Shown: positions 1 through 8,367 of the stretch, piece after piece
Numbering within the stretch: position 1 is the stretch's first letter
Layout: every line of letters begins with the position of its first letter
Made by a program: the position numbers and the translations under genes
Origin: Epilithonimonas lactis
GTDB taxonomy: Bacteria; Bacteroidota; Bacteroidia; Flavobacteriales; Weeksellaceae
Assembly: GCF_900110605.1 (NCBI RefSeq)
Contig: NZ_FOFI01000001.1
Location: 1,019,769 to 1,083,768, forward strand
Length of the DNA stretch: 64,000 bases
Reading direction: 5' to 3'
The notes under the pieces: generated by a model
The model's input: only the letters and a program-made list of their open reading frames with translations
Told to the model about the DNA's origin: nothing
Database searches by the model: none

Positions 1-59
1 ATAGGTGGGATTTTTTATTTGCGAATAGGATTGATTTTTTAAATCTGATCCACTTTTTA

Positions 60-725
60 TTAATGATAACTGATCTTTCCACCAGCTATTTTTTTGTCTT
101 TTTTGGATGCAGGTTTTCCGTAGATGTCTATGATCCCACCTGCTCTCGTGGTAGCATCCACAGATTCAGTAGCATTTACAGAAGCTTTCCCGCCAGCATT
201 GGTTGTGATGCTTGTGATCTGTGTGTTGAGTTTTTGACCGTCATATTTAGCACCTGTATTTACGACAACAGATTGCGAATCAGCATTTCCAGATAACTTC
301 AACGTTGCGCCGGTGTTTACTTTTCCCTCGATAACTTTCGCATTGACATTCAGATCGATGTTAGAACCTTCATTGGAAGTCAATCCCAATTTTGATGATT
401 TCACGATGTCAGTAGACCATATCTTCGCACCTTGACTTGCTTGGATGTCGCTGATGTCCGTGTAATAGAGCAATATCTTCACATCATCACCTTGCAGTAG
501 TTTTGTTGGTTTCATTCGCACTCTGAGTTCGTCTCCAGAATTGACAAATTCTACATTGTCGGCCATCGTTCCACTCACTTCTACTTTGTAGATGTCCGAA
601 GAGACCAATTGTACCGGGATCTTATCAAAAACTTTGAGATTGGTAAAAGCGGTGATCTCTTTGCTTTGAGCAAACGAAAACTGAGAGATTAGAAATGCGG
701 ATGTCGCAAGAATTATATTTTTCAT
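60..725 (-). CDS. Secreted DUF2807 (head GIN domain) protein
   Basis: A 221-residue protein with an N-terminal signal peptide (MKNIILATSAFL..., cleavage after FAQ) followed by a repetitive beta-rich region in which short strands such as LKVFDKIPVQLV, SQGAKIWSTDIVKSSKLGL and GKVNTGATLKLSGNADSQSVVV recur. This is the pattern of the DUF2807 'putative auto-transporter adhesin, head GIN domain' family, which folds as a beta-helix and is common in Bacteroidetes. No enzyme residues are visible; the role is probably at the cell envelope. An in-frame Met eight codons upstream exists, but the signal peptide begins cleanly at 725. It is divergent from the S41 peptidase gene. Confidence 0.8.
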   Translation of the reverse strand: MKNIILATSAFLISQFSFAQSKEITAFTNLKVFDKIPVQLVSSDIYKVEVSGTMADNVEFVNSGDELRVRMKPTKLLQGDDVKILLYYTDISDIQASQGAKIWSTDIVKSSKLGLTSNEGSNIDLNVNAKVIEGKVNTGATLKLSGNADSQSVVVNTGAKYDGQKLNTQITSITTNAGGKASVNATESVDATTRAGGIIDIYGKPASKKDKKIAGGKISYH

Positions 726-851
726 AAGGATAGTTGTTATTTTTATCAAAGGACAGCGCTACAAATCCAGAACCACTTTGTGTTATAAAATGTTAAATTT
801 ATCATAGCCCTTCATTCCGTTTGCTGCAATTGTCTTAATTTTAGATTCTTC

Positions 852-2396
852 ATGAAAAAAATGATTTCTTTTCTGATAATGATGTTGCTGTTTTCTTGCC
901 AATCGGTGAGGAAGAACAATTTGTTTTTGGAAAAGAAAATTCCAGTTGCGGACCTTCGGAAAGATGTAGACTACACCTACAAGAAACTTCAAAGATTCCA
1001 TCCGGAACTTTATTGGTATATAACCAAAGAACAATTGGATCATAAATTTGATAGCCTGAAGACCTCAGTTCAAGAGCCGATGACGCCCAATCAATTTTAT
1101 TTCAAATTGGCGCCGGTCATCGCCAGCATCAATGAAGGTCATCTCCGGTTGAGGTCTGTCGGGAAAAAACATTCTAAGAAGGAACAAAAAGATCTCAAAA
1201 GTAAAAAACCGCTACTCGCGCAGATGGACTACAAGATCATTGGCGATAGGATCTTTGTGAAAGAGAACAAAGAAAATGTAGGCCAGATCAAACCTGGAAC
1301 AGAGATTTTGAGCATCAATGAAACAAATGTCTCCGACCTGATCAACAAATATCGAAAACTTTACAGCTCAGACGGCGAAAACAAGACCTTTCAGAAGTAC
1401 TTTATCAATCTCACATTCTTCAATTATTATACTCTGGAAAATGGTTATCTGGATAGCGTGAAATTGAAAACGCTCTGTGATAACGTTATCAATGAAGTTC
1501 ATCTGAAAAGACAAAAGAAAGAAACCAAAGAAGCTGAAGATAAAAAAGCAAAGCCGAAGGTCACCGTTGATCAAAAACTTCAGGATTACGATGCGGTTTC
1601 CAAAAGCTACAACAGGAGTTTCAAATTTATGAAGTCAGACAGCAGTGTGGCCTACATCAAGATCAAATCCTTCTCGGCAACTTATGCCCGAAAATTCTAT
1701 GACAGGACATTCAGAAAGATCAAAAAAGCCAACTCAGATTACCTGATCATAGACATTCGGGACAATCTGGGCGGCTCTCTTTCCGAGATCAACACGTTGT
1801 ATTCTTATCTGACAGACAAAAAATTCACCTTGATCAAGTCACCTGAGATGACCTCCAAAACTTCCGGCATGCACCAGAATTACTTCCGTGGACACTCGCT
1901 TCTCTCAGGGATTTTGAGTGCGCCAGGTTATCCGTTTTTCCTGGCCGGTAGTTATCTTTTATCATCCAAAAAGAACGAAAAATATTACTTCCGTGAGTTC
2001 AACGCTCGCTCTACAAAGCCGAAGGAGAATGCTTTTACCGGCAAGATCTACGTTTTGGTCAATGGCGCAAGTTTTTCCGCATCGTCCATCATTTCTGCCA
2101 AACTGAAGTACGACAAAAGAGCCGTGATAGTAGGTGAGGAAACAGGCGGCGCCAACGATGGGACTGTGGCTGGCGTCAACAATACGGTCATCCTTCCCAA
2201 CTCCCATTTGTCGCTTCCGATTGGTCTATTTCTCATCCGCCCAAACATAGAATTTGCTGGTCAAAAGAAGGGCGTCATTCCAAATTTCTATGTCGACCCC
2301 AATTTTGACGATATTTTTGGCAACGAGGACGCGATCCTCAGCTGGACCTTGGAAGACATCGATTTCCGCAATTCCATTACCAACAAGCCGAATTAA
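852..2396 (+). CDS. S41 family peptidase, lipoprotein
   Basis: A 514-residue protein. The N-terminus is a lipoprotein signal (MLLFSC, lipid Cys16), so it should be anchored in the outer or inner membrane facing the periplasm. Residues 30-100 form the helical N-terminal part seen in S41 proteases, a PDZ-like stretch lies around 120-165, and the peptidase core runs from about 255 to 480. The DIRDNLGG motif (301-308) and VLVNGASFSASS (401-412, likely nucleophile Ser409) are the C-terminal processing protease/tricorn signature. A Lys-rich linker (about 215-240) is an oddity. It probably cleaves peptides or protein C-termini in the periplasm; the substrate is unknown. Stand-alone gene. Confidence 0.85.
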   Translation: MKKMISFLIMMLLFSCQSVRKNNLFLEKKIPVADLRKDVDYTYKKLQRFHPELYWYITKEQLDHKFDSLKTSVQEPMTPNQFYFKLAPVIASINEGHLRLRSVGKKHSKKEQKDLKSKKPLLAQMDYKIIGDRIFVKENKENVGQIKPGTEILSINETNVSDLINKYRKLYSSDGENKTFQKYFINLTFFNYYTLENGYLDSVKLKTLCDNVINEVHLKRQKKETKEAEDKKAKPKVTVDQKLQDYDAVSKSYNRSFKFMKSDSSVAYIKIKSFSATYARKFYDRTFRKIKKANSDYLIIDIRDNLGGSLSEINTLYSYLTDKKFTLIKSPEMTSKTSGMHQNYFRGHSLLSGILSAPGYPFFLAGSYLLSSKKNEKYYFREFNARSTKPKENAFTGKIYVLVNGASFSASSIISAKLKYDKRAVIVGEETGGANDGTVAGVNNTVILPNSHLSLPIGLFLIRPNIEFAGQKKGVIPNFYVDPNFDDIFGNEDAILSWTLEDIDFRNSITNKPN

Positions 2397-2401
2397 AATT
2401 T

Positions 2402-2527
2402 GGGCGTGCCCTTCGCAGCCGCCATTCCCACACCTCAGGTCGCGCTGTCCGTTACTATCTTTTTTGTTTTGCCCAGGCATTTCCCATCCCAAAAACAAAA
2501 AAGGATATCCACTATCATCGCTCACGC
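2402..2527 (+). repeat. Palindromic dispersed repeat, GGGCGTGCC...CTCACGC type
   Basis: The unit begins GGGCGTGCCCTTCGCAG and ends ATCGCTCACGC. Its centre is a hairpin with arms TATCTTTTTTGTTTTG and CAAAAACAAAAAAGGATA separated by a GC-richer loop. The ATCTTTTTT/AAAAAAGGAT stem is shared with the repeats at 8441, 34279 and 40598, so it is a related family. I recognise this layout as a common intergenic repeat of Chryseobacterium/Flavobacterium genomes (recollection, not a search). Confidence 0.6.
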
Positions 2528-2625
2528 AGCTTCGCCAACATCGACGATCCCAAATCCCAAATTACATTATTCCAAATTCCAAATTCAGAATCTCAAATCC
2601 CGAATCTCCAACCCACACACGCTCT

Positions 2626-2672
2626 AACCCTCAAACTCTCCAACCCTCAAACTCTCCAAACCCTCCAAACCC
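2626..2672 (+). repeat. 16-nt tandem repeat
   Basis: The 16-mer AACCCTCAAACTCTCC occurs twice back to back (2626-2641 and 2642-2657) and is followed by a degenerate third copy AAACCCTCCAAACCC. It is non-coding and lies upstream of grpE. Confidence 0.8.
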
Positions 2673-2744
2673 AATCTCTGCCTAATTGTCAAAAAACCAC
2701 GATTGGCAAAAGAATTGAGAAATGTACTTTGTAAAATTACCATT

Positions 2745-3284
2745 ATGGAAGAAAACAAAGATATACACGAGGAAAACCTGAATCAAGAAACGAATTCGAC
2801 AGAAAATCCAGAAACGGAAAATCAAGAAAATGTGTCACAAAAACCGACGCCAGAAGAACTTTTGGCAGAAGAGAAAGACAGATACATCCGTCTCTACGCA
2901 GAATTCGAAAACTATAAAAAGAGAACTCAAAAAGAGAAAAACGATTTCTATTTGTATGCTTCTCAAGATCTGATGACATCTATGTTAGGCGTTGTAGATG
3001 ACTTCGAAAGAGCCATCAAAGAGATCTCAAAAAGTGGAAACGAATCCGAACTTAAAGGCATCGAATTAATTTACCAAAAGCTGAAAAGCAAATTGATAGA
3101 AAAAGGTTTGAAACCGATCCACGTAGAGCAAGGCGACGCGTTCAATGTAGACCTACACGAGGCTATCACATCGATTCCTTCGCCATCAGAAGATCTAAAA
3201 GGTAAGATCATCGATGTCGTGGAAACAGGATATCAACTTCACGAGAAAGTGATTCGTTTCGCAAAAGTAGTGACAGGAAACTAA
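2745..3284 (+). CDS. grpE: GrpE, nucleotide exchange factor for DnaK
   Basis: A 179-residue protein. An acidic, disordered N-terminus (residues 1-45) is followed by a long helix starting LAEEKDRYIRLYAEFENYKKRTQKE, the classic GrpE dimerisation helix, and a C-terminal beta domain ending HEKVIRFAKVVTG. GrpE releases ADP from DnaK during protein refolding in the cytoplasm. The start at 2745 (MEENKD) was preferred to an upstream in-frame Met at 2703 because GrpE proteins start with such acidic tails. dnaJ follows 100 nt downstream in the same direction, a usual flavobacterial arrangement; dnaK is not in the window. Confidence 0.95.
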   Translation: MEENKDIHEENLNQETNSTENPETENQENVSQKPTPEELLAEEKDRYIRLYAEFENYKKRTQKEKNDFYLYASQDLMTSMLGVVDDFERAIKEISKSGNESELKGIELIYQKLKSKLIEKGLKPIHVEQGDAFNVDLHEAITSIPSPSEDLKGKIIDVVETGYQLHEKVIRFAKVVTGN

Positions 3285-3302
3285 GTTTATTAATGATAAA
3301 AG

Positions 3303-3361
3303 ATAATTGATAAATGATTTTCTGATGTAGTATCAATGATCATTCATCATTTATCAATTAT
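3303..3361. repeat. AT-rich 16-bp inverted repeat between grpE and dnaJ
   Basis: ATAATTGATAAATGAT (3303-3318) is the exact reverse complement of ATCATTTATCAATTAT (3346-3361), with a 27-nt loop containing the palindrome AATGATCATT. The same ATCATTTATCAAT wording occurs before hisS (11053-11080), so it belongs to a dispersed AT-rich repeat rather than being a normal terminator (there is no T-run directly after the stem). Confidence 0.75.
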
Positions 3362-3384
3362 AATTCAACTATCAATCATCAATT

Positions 3385-4506
3385 ATGGCGAAGCGCGATT
3401 ATTACGATATATTAGAAGTTAGCAAATCAGCAAGTGCTGACGAGATCAAGAAAGCCTACCGAAAAATGGCGATCAAATTTCACCCAGACAAAAATCCAGG
3501 TGATAAAGAAGCAGAGGAAAAATTCAAAGAAGCGGCAGAAGCGTATGAAGTTCTAAGCGACGACAATAAAAAAGCGAGATATGACCAATATGGTCACGCA
3601 GGTGTTGGCGGTGCAGCAGGCGGCGGATTTGGCGGCGGCGGATTCGGCGGCGGAATGAATATGGAAGACATCTTCAGTCAGTTCGGTGATATTTTCGGCG
3701 GTGGTGGATTTGGCGGTGGTCAGCAAAGACAACAGCAATCTCGCGGTTCTAATCTTCGTGTCCGCATCAAATTGAACTTGGAAGAAATGATCTCTGGTAC
3801 TCAGAAAACCATCAAGGTCAAAAAATTGAAGTTGGCAAAAGGCGTGACTTCCAAGACTTGTCCTACTTGTGGCGGAAGCGGCGTGCAAGTGAGAATGATG
3901 AACACAATGTTCGGACAGATGCAAACGCAAACGACTTGTGGCACTTGTCAAGGTGTTGGTAAAGTAGCGGACAAGATTCCTGCTGGAGCCAATGCGCAAG
4001 GTCTTGTGAAAGAGGATGAAGAGATCACAATCAATATTCCGGCTGGTGCAAGAGACGGCATCCAACTGAATGTGAGAGGAAAAGGAAACGACGCACCACT
4101 TGGTGGAACGCCAGGCGACCTTTTGGTTGTGGTAGAAGAGGAAGTGGACAAAACCATCAAGCGTGAGGGCGACAATCTTCATCAGGAATTGTATGTTTCT
4201 TTCGCAGAAGCAGCTTTGGGAACGACCAAGGAAATCAACGTGGTGGGTGGAAAAGTGAAGATCAAAGTGGATGAAGGAACACAATCTGGCAAAATCTTGA
4301 GATTAGCAGGAAAAGGTCTTCCAAACATTGAAGGTTACGGTGGCAAAGGCGATATGTTTGTTCATATCAATGTCTGGACGCCACAGAAACTGACGAAAGA
4401 ACAAAAGGAATTCTTCCAAAAACAATTGGAAAACGGCGATATGAACGCCGAACCAACAGGAAAAGAAAAAACATTCTTTGAGAAAGTAAAAGATATGTTC
4501 AACTAA
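3385..4506 (+). CDS. dnaJ: DnaJ co-chaperone with two-motif zinc domain
   Basis: A 373-residue Hsp40. The J domain covers residues 1-70 with the HPD motif at 33-35, a Gly/Phe-rich linker 71-115, a cysteine domain, and the two C-terminal beta domains (about 205-345). It delivers substrates to DnaK and stimulates its ATPase. Canonical type I DnaJ has four CxxCxGxG motifs forming two zinc sites; only two are present here (C159-C162 and C185-C188), matching motifs 2 and 3. I recall the same two-motif form in other Flavobacteriia, so this is probably lineage-typical, not damage. It is followed by a strong terminator. Confidence 0.95.
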   Translation: MAKRDYYDILEVSKSASADEIKKAYRKMAIKFHPDKNPGDKEAEEKFKEAAEAYEVLSDDNKKARYDQYGHAGVGGAAGGGFGGGGFGGGMNMEDIFSQFGDIFGGGGFGGGQQRQQQSRGSNLRVRIKLNLEEMISGTQKTIKVKKLKLAKGVTSKTCPTCGGSGVQVRMMNTMFGQMQTQTTCGTCQGVGKVADKIPAGANAQGLVKEDEEITINIPAGARDGIQLNVRGKGNDAPLGGTPGDLLVVVEEEVDKTIKREGDNLHQELYVSFAEAALGTTKEINVVGGKVKIKVDEGTQSGKILRLAGKGLPNIEGYGGKGDMFVHINVWTPQKLTKEQKEFFQKQLENGDMNAEPTGKEKTFFEKVKDMFN

Positions 4507-4508
4507 AT

Positions 4509-4540
4509 AAAAAAGAGACTCGGTTTTGAGTCTCTTTTTT
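4509..4540 (+). terminator. Terminator after dnaJ
   Basis: Stem AAAAAAGAGACTC / GAGTCTCTTTTTT (perfect, 13 bp) with a GGTTTT loop, starting 2 nt after the dnaJ stop codon. The A-run/T-run symmetry lets it also serve the opposite strand. Confidence 0.9.
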
Positions 4541-4586
4541 ATTACATCTATATAAAACTTGAATGGGTTTAATTTGAAATCAAAAT

Positions 4587-5234
4587 TTACTTCACCAACA
4601 ATCTCTCACAAACCGTCTTGCTAAAATTCTCTTCGCGCCCGTTGTAAGCAATCAACATCGATTGGTCAAAACCTTCGATTTGCAAGATTTTCAATTGTGT
4701 TCCCAGGCTTAGATCTCTTTTGTTAAGAAAATTCAGAAAATCTTCTGATGAAGTTGTGACGGAGGCCAATTCTACGGTTTCATTTTCCTTGCACTTGCTC
4801 AGTTTTTTGTGATCGGGCTGAATGACGTTTCCATCTTTGTCAGGAATTGGCTCGCCGTGAGGATCCATTTTTGGGTAGTTTAGAATCTCATCCATTTTAT
4901 CAAAAAACGCATCGGAATGGATATGTTCCAATTGTTCCGCGATCTCGTGGACATTTTCCCAGCCAAAACCCATTTTTTCTACGAGAAACATTTCTGTCAA
5001 TCGGTGTTTTCTCACGATGAGCGACGCTTCTTTTTTTCCAAATTCTGTAAGTTTGATGGGTTTGTACGATTCGTATTTCACCCAGTTTTTCTCCGCAAAT
5101 TTCTTAACCATACTGTTGACAGAAGGCATTTTGATGTTGAGTTGTCGGCTAAGGTCGTTCACAGAAACTTCATCATTCTCATTCACAAGATGATAAAGTG
5201 CTTTCAGGTAATTTTCTTCGGTCAAGGAATTCAT
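4587..5234 (-). CDS. DtxR/MntR-family metal-dependent transcriptional regulator
   Basis: A 215-residue protein. The N-terminal winged helix (residues 5-60; VNDLSRQLNIKMPSVNSMVKKF is the recognition region) is followed by the DtxR dimerisation and metal-binding domain (RKHRLTEMFLVEKMG and HEIAEQLEHIHSD carry His/Glu ligands) and a C-terminal FeoA/SH3-like domain (about 145-215). Proteins of this family repress metal uptake genes when Fe2+ or Mn2+ is bound. The target is not obvious, since no metal transporter is adjacent; it is divergent from the threonine-aldolase-like gene, with 120 nt between starts. Whether it senses Fe or Mn cannot be told from the sequence. Confidence 0.9.
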   Translation of the reverse strand: MNSLTEENYLKALYHLVNENDEVSVNDLSRQLNIKMPSVNSMVKKFAEKNWVKYESYKPIKLTEFGKKEASLIVRKHRLTEMFLVEKMGFGWENVHEIAEQLEHIHSDAFFDKMDEILNYPKMDPHGEPIPDKDGNVIQPDHKKLSKCKENETVELASVTTSSEDFLNFLNKRDLSLGTQLKILQIEGFDQSMLIAYNGREENFSKTVCERLLVK

Positions 5235-5323
5235 ATTTCAAAATTAAATAAAAGTTAGAAGTAAATCAAATTTTGACTAACAATATAATGTTGTTTTAAT
5301 TTTAGCTCATAAATCAAAATCAA

Positions 5324-5331
5324 TACCTTTG
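5324..5331 (+). promoter_or_regulatory. -7 box TACCTTTG upstream of aldolase gene
   Basis: TACCTTTG matches the flavobacterial TAnnTTTG -7 element and lies 24 nt before the chosen ATG. I could not find a well-spaced -33 TTG, so confidence is limited. Confidence 0.45.
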
Positions 5332-5355
5332 AATCGTCAAAAAGCAGAAAGAAAA

Positions 5356-6387
5356 ATGAAGAAATATTCCTTTAAAAATGATTACTCAGAAGGTTGTCAT
5401 CCCAATATTTTAGAAGCATTGATCAAAACAAATCTCGATCAGCAAAATGGCTACGGCTACGATAATTATTCTGATGACGCGAGAGAATTAATCAAGAAAA
5501 AAATCAATGATAAAAATGCTGAGATCTACTTTGTGAGTGGTGGAACGCAAGCTAATCTTTTGGTGATTTCGTCAATTCTTCGACCTCACGAAAGCGTGAT
5601 CTCTGCAGAAACTGGACATATCTTTACCAATGAAACCGGCGCGATAGAAGCGACAGGACATAAAATTCACGGCGTTGTAACGGAAGATGGAAAACTAAAA
5701 CCAGAGCACATTCAATCGGTTTTGGAGTCTCATACCAACAAGCCGCATCAGCTGAAACAGAAGTTGGTCTACATTTCAAATTCCACAGAAATTGGGACGA
5801 TTTATCAAAAACAAGAGCTGAAAGAATTGTATGAATTTTGTCAAGCAAATGATCTCTTTCTTTTTATGGATGGCGCAAGATTGGGACAAGCGCTGACCTC
5901 TGAGATCAACGATTTGACTTTGGAAGACGTAGCCAATTTTACAGACGTTTTCTATCTCGGCGGAACTAAAAATGGCGCACTTCTCGGCGAAGCCATTGTG
6001 ATCACCAACGACAATCTGAAAGGAGAATTCGGTTTCCACGTCAAGCAAAAAGGTGCGTTGTTAGCAAAAGGTAGATTGCTGGGAATTCAATTTTTGGAAT
6101 TGATGAAAGATGATCTGTATTTTGATTTGGCCAAGATTTCCAATGTTCAGGCAATGAAGATCAAATCGGCTTTTCAAGAGAAAGGATTTCAATTTTTCTC
6201 AGAGACTTTTACCAATCAAATATTCCCAATTCTAAACAATTTTCAAATCGAAAAGTTATCGGATAACTTTGATTTTTATGTTTGGAAAAAGATGGATGAA
6301 GAGAATTCTGCAATTAGGATAATCACTTCCTGGGCAACTTCGGATGAGGTTGTAGAAGATTTTATTAATGAAATTAAAGCTTTGTAA
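5356..6387 (+). CDS. Low-specificity L-threonine aldolase / beta-eliminating lyase family
   Basis: A 343-residue PLP enzyme of fold type I. SGGTQANL (cofactor phosphate region), DGARLGQAL (PLP-binding Asp and Arg) and LGGTKNGALLGEA with the Schiff-base Lys near residue 205 are the threonine aldolase hallmarks. It would split L-threonine or allo-threonine into glycine and acetaldehyde, in the cytoplasm. The start at 5356 (MKKYSF) is preferred to a Met nine codons upstream because the fold begins directly after it and a TACCTTTG -7 box overlaps the upstream option. Divergent from the DtxR-type regulator; no functional link is evident. Confidence 0.85.
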   Translation: MKKYSFKNDYSEGCHPNILEALIKTNLDQQNGYGYDNYSDDARELIKKKINDKNAEIYFVSGGTQANLLVISSILRPHESVISAETGHIFTNETGAIEATGHKIHGVVTEDGKLKPEHIQSVLESHTNKPHQLKQKLVYISNSTEIGTIYQKQELKELYEFCQANDLFLFMDGARLGQALTSEINDLTLEDVANFTDVFYLGGTKNGALLGEAIVITNDNLKGEFGFHVKQKGALLAKGRLLGIQFLELMKDDLYFDLAKISNVQAMKIKSAFQEKGFQFFSETFTNQIFPILNNFQIEKLSDNFDFYVWKKMDEENSAIRIITSWATSDEVVEDFINEIKAL

Positions 6388-6389
6388 AT

Positions 6390-6806
6390 TTAGAATTGAT
6401 TGTTTTGTTCTATCCATTTTGAAACCCAAAGTTTACAAACTAATGATACAATTGCCCAAATTAAGAATGGTATTAGAATAATGAATAAGTCAACGTTTGT
6501 GTATTTTAGATTAGTCAAATTTTTAAAATCAAATCCCCAAGAAATTAAAACACCTAAATAAATGATGTGGTAAATAAATATGGAAGTGATTATAGATATT
6601 TTCTTTTTTGAATTAATGATTAAAAATGCAATTGTAGAAAGCAGAAAAGTAATTCCAAAAATAATAATCATTGCAATTGGAATCATTCCAACTTCACCTC
6701 CAGCTAATTTTGTTGCTTTTAAATACTCACCGAAGGTTAAAATATTTAAAACTGCAATTAGCAAGTAAATTATAATCGTTGTTGCTGTTCTATTAAATCT
6801 CATCAT
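6390..6806 (-). CDS. Small membrane protein, four predicted TM helices
   Basis: A 138-residue hydrophobic protein with TM segments at about residues 9-27, 41-64, 71-91 and 105-128. I do not recognise a family. Lys/Arg-rich ends and short loops suggest an inner-membrane protein. It converges with the aldolase gene (2-nt gap between stop codons) and lies downstream of lgt beyond the lgt terminator, so it is probably transcribed alone. Confidence 0.65.
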   Translation of the reverse strand: MMRFNRTATTIIIYLLIAVLNILTFGEYLKATKLAGGEVGMIPIAMIIIFGITFLLSTIAFLIINSKKKISIITSIFIYHIIYLGVLISWGFDFKNLTNLKYTNVDLFIILIPFLIWAIVSLVCKLWVSKWIEQNNQF

Positions 6807-6818
6807 CTCACAAAATTA

Positions 6819-6846
6819 AAAAACTCCCAAAATATTGGGAGTTTTT
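6819..6846 (-). terminator. Terminator after lgt
   Basis: Inverted repeat AAAAACTCCCAA / TTGGGAGTTTTT with an AATA loop, directly downstream of the lgt stop codon (6850) on the minus strand and 12 nt before the next minus-strand gene. Confidence 0.85.
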
Positions 6847-6849
6847 ATT

Positions 6850-8118
6850 TTATACTGTTTCCGTTTTCGGAAGTTTATATTTTTTAGAAATGATCATAAT
6901 TACCGCACCGGCAATCATAAACGGAATACTCAAGATCTGACCGGTATTAAGTCCAGCAAACGAAATGAACTCGTCGCCTTGTGGCTCTTTAAGGAATTCT
7001 ACAAAGAATCTGATGGCCCAAAGAATAATGAAAAATAAGCCGAACAACCAACCTTGCTGATATTTCTTATCGGTTTTTCTGTACAAGAACCAAAGCAAAA
7101 AGAACAGGCAAACATATCCAAAAGCCTCAAACAATTGCGTTGGGTATCTCGGGATTGTCACGCCATATTCAGAACTTTGTTGAGGAAAAAGGATTGCAAA
7201 TGGCGAAGACGGATCAACTTGCTTCCCAATGATCTCGGAGTTGAAGAAGTTTCCCATTCTCACAAAAGCACCGCCAGAAGCCACCACTATTCCAATTCTG
7301 TCATACACCCAAAGTGGATTTTTCTTGATGATCTTGTAACTGTAATATAAAGTTGTCGCAATCACCATTATCGCTGCGCCATGACTTGCCAATCCGGAAA
7401 ATCCTGTGAAATGTAATCCGCCTCGCGTGCTGATCGGCAAAAAGACGCTCAAGAAATCTTCCTTGAAAAGCTCGGGCTGATAAAAGATCACGTGTCCAAG
7501 TCTCGCTCCCAAGATGGTTCCTATCAAGGTCCAAGTGAAAAATGGCTCCAGATATTTCTCATCCACACCATCGATCTTGAAGATCTTTGCCATGATAAAA
7601 TAGCCCAATCCAAAAGCCAAGATAAACATCAAACTATAGAAATGAAGCATTACTGGACCCAACTTGATTCCCTTCACTGGATCCCAAATTTTAAAACTTG
7701 TTTCCAGTTCTACAGTATCAGTTGGTTTGATGACTCTATTCGATTTCAAAAGATATTTGAAGTTCTCAATATTCTTCTGCTCCAAAGTAGCGTCCAAAGG
7801 TTTGAAATCTTCATCCAAAAATTGGAAATTAAAAGCTTTATATTTCAAAAGGATATTTTGGATAGAACCCAATTGTTCCGCCGATTCAGCCTTCACATTA
7901 TCTTCATTCAGGATCACCAATTCGTTGGGAACATTTCGCGACGCCTCGTCATAGAAAAGCGTCGTATTTTGTGTTGCGAAGATCTTGACTGCAATTTTTT
8001 CCTTATTATTGATCTTCAAAGTTCCGTCAGAAAGGTCATTTGTGGTACTTTGTGAAGAGACCATTTGGAAAATTCCTGCAAAAAGGATCAAATAAATTCT
8101 TAAAAAAAAGTTGTTCAT
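6850..8118 (-). CDS. lgt: Prolipoprotein diacylglyceryl transferase with N-terminal extension
   Basis: A 422-residue protein. Lgt moves a diacylglyceryl group from phosphatidylglycerol to the lipobox Cys of pre-lipoproteins at the inner membrane. The Lgt core begins near residue 140 (FKIWDPVKGIKLGPVMLHFYSLMF), with the conserved SHG motif at 245-247 and the signature GxFVRMGNFFNSEIIG at 283-298. Typical Lgt is 260-300 residues; here about 135 extra residues precede the core, starting with a signal-like segment (MNNFFLRIYLILFAGIFQ) and a soluble, probably periplasmic domain of unknown fold. No internal start codon fits the core alone, so the extension looks real. yidD lies 12 nt upstream in the same direction. 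Confidence 0.93.
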   Translation of the reverse strand: MNNFFLRIYLILFAGIFQMVSSQSTTNDLSDGTLKINNKEKIAVKIFATQNTTLFYDEASRNVPNELVILNEDNVKAESAEQLGSIQNILLKYKAFNFQFLDEDFKPLDATLEQKNIENFKYLLKSNRVIKPTDTVELETSFKIWDPVKGIKLGPVMLHFYSLMFILAFGLGYFIMAKIFKIDGVDEKYLEPFFTWTLIGTILGARLGHVIFYQPELFKEDFLSVFLPISTRGGLHFTGFSGLASHGAAIMVIATTLYYSYKIIKKNPLWVYDRIGIVVASGGAFVRMGNFFNSEIIGKQVDPSSPFAILFPQQSSEYGVTIPRYPTQLFEAFGYVCLFFLLWFLYRKTDKKYQQGWLFGLFFIILWAIRFFVEFLKEPQGDEFISFAGLNTGQILSIPFMIAGAVIMIISKKYKLPKTETV

Positions 8119-8130
8119 TGATAGTTTATT

Positions 8131-8367
8131 TTAATATTTTTTTGGTGGCACCGGATCATAACCTTCGCCTCCCCAAGGATGGCAGCTTGCAATCCTTTTC
8201 ATCGCCAGCCAGCTCCCTTTCAGCAGTCCGTGGACCTTCAGCGCTTCCAAAGTGTAGTGCGAACAGGTCGGCTCGTATCTGCAATTCTTCCCCAGAAAAG
8301 GCGAGATAGCGAATTGATAGAACTTTATCAAAACCACGAACGGAAATGTGAGCACTTTGTTCAGCAT
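8131..8367 (-). CDS. yidD: YidD, membrane protein insertion efficiency factor
   Basis: A 78-residue protein with the complete YidD signature: [34 protein letters not shown] (three conserved Cys in all) and a C-terminal [12 protein letters not shown]. YidD is an amphipathic protein of the inner membrane that assists YidC-dependent insertion. It lies 12 nt upstream of lgt in the same direction, so the two envelope-biogenesis genes probably form one operon. Confidence 0.95.
   Translation of the reverse strand: MLNKVLTFPFVVLIKFYQFAISPFLGKNCRYEPTCSHYTLEALKVHGLLKGSWLAMKRIASCHPWGGEGYDPVPPKKY

Larger units (their letters stand above)
2397..2744. other. Intergenic region with dispersed repeat and tandem repeats
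   Basis: No gene is supported in this 348-nt stretch. The first part (about 2402-2527) is a palindromic dispersed repeat, and about 2552-2690 is low-complexity C/T/A-rich DNA built of degenerate CAAATCCCAAATT-like and CCCTCAAACTCTCCAA-like units. Reading frames through it give proline/serine-rich strings without homology. The last 40 nt hold the upstream region of grpE. Confidence 0.7.

Noticed and set aside
2254..2685. 143-residue plus-strand frame after the S41 peptidase
   Set aside because: Runs through the end of the peptidase gene, a palindromic repeat and low-complexity DNA; no coherent protein.
2725..2731. TACTTTG as a -7 box for grpE
   Set aside because: Misses the TAnnTTTG spacing by one base; not convincing enough to call.
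3553..4284. 243-residue minus-strand frame within dnaJ
   Set aside because: Antisense of a well-conserved DnaJ; His/Ser-rich composition is a mirror of its codons.
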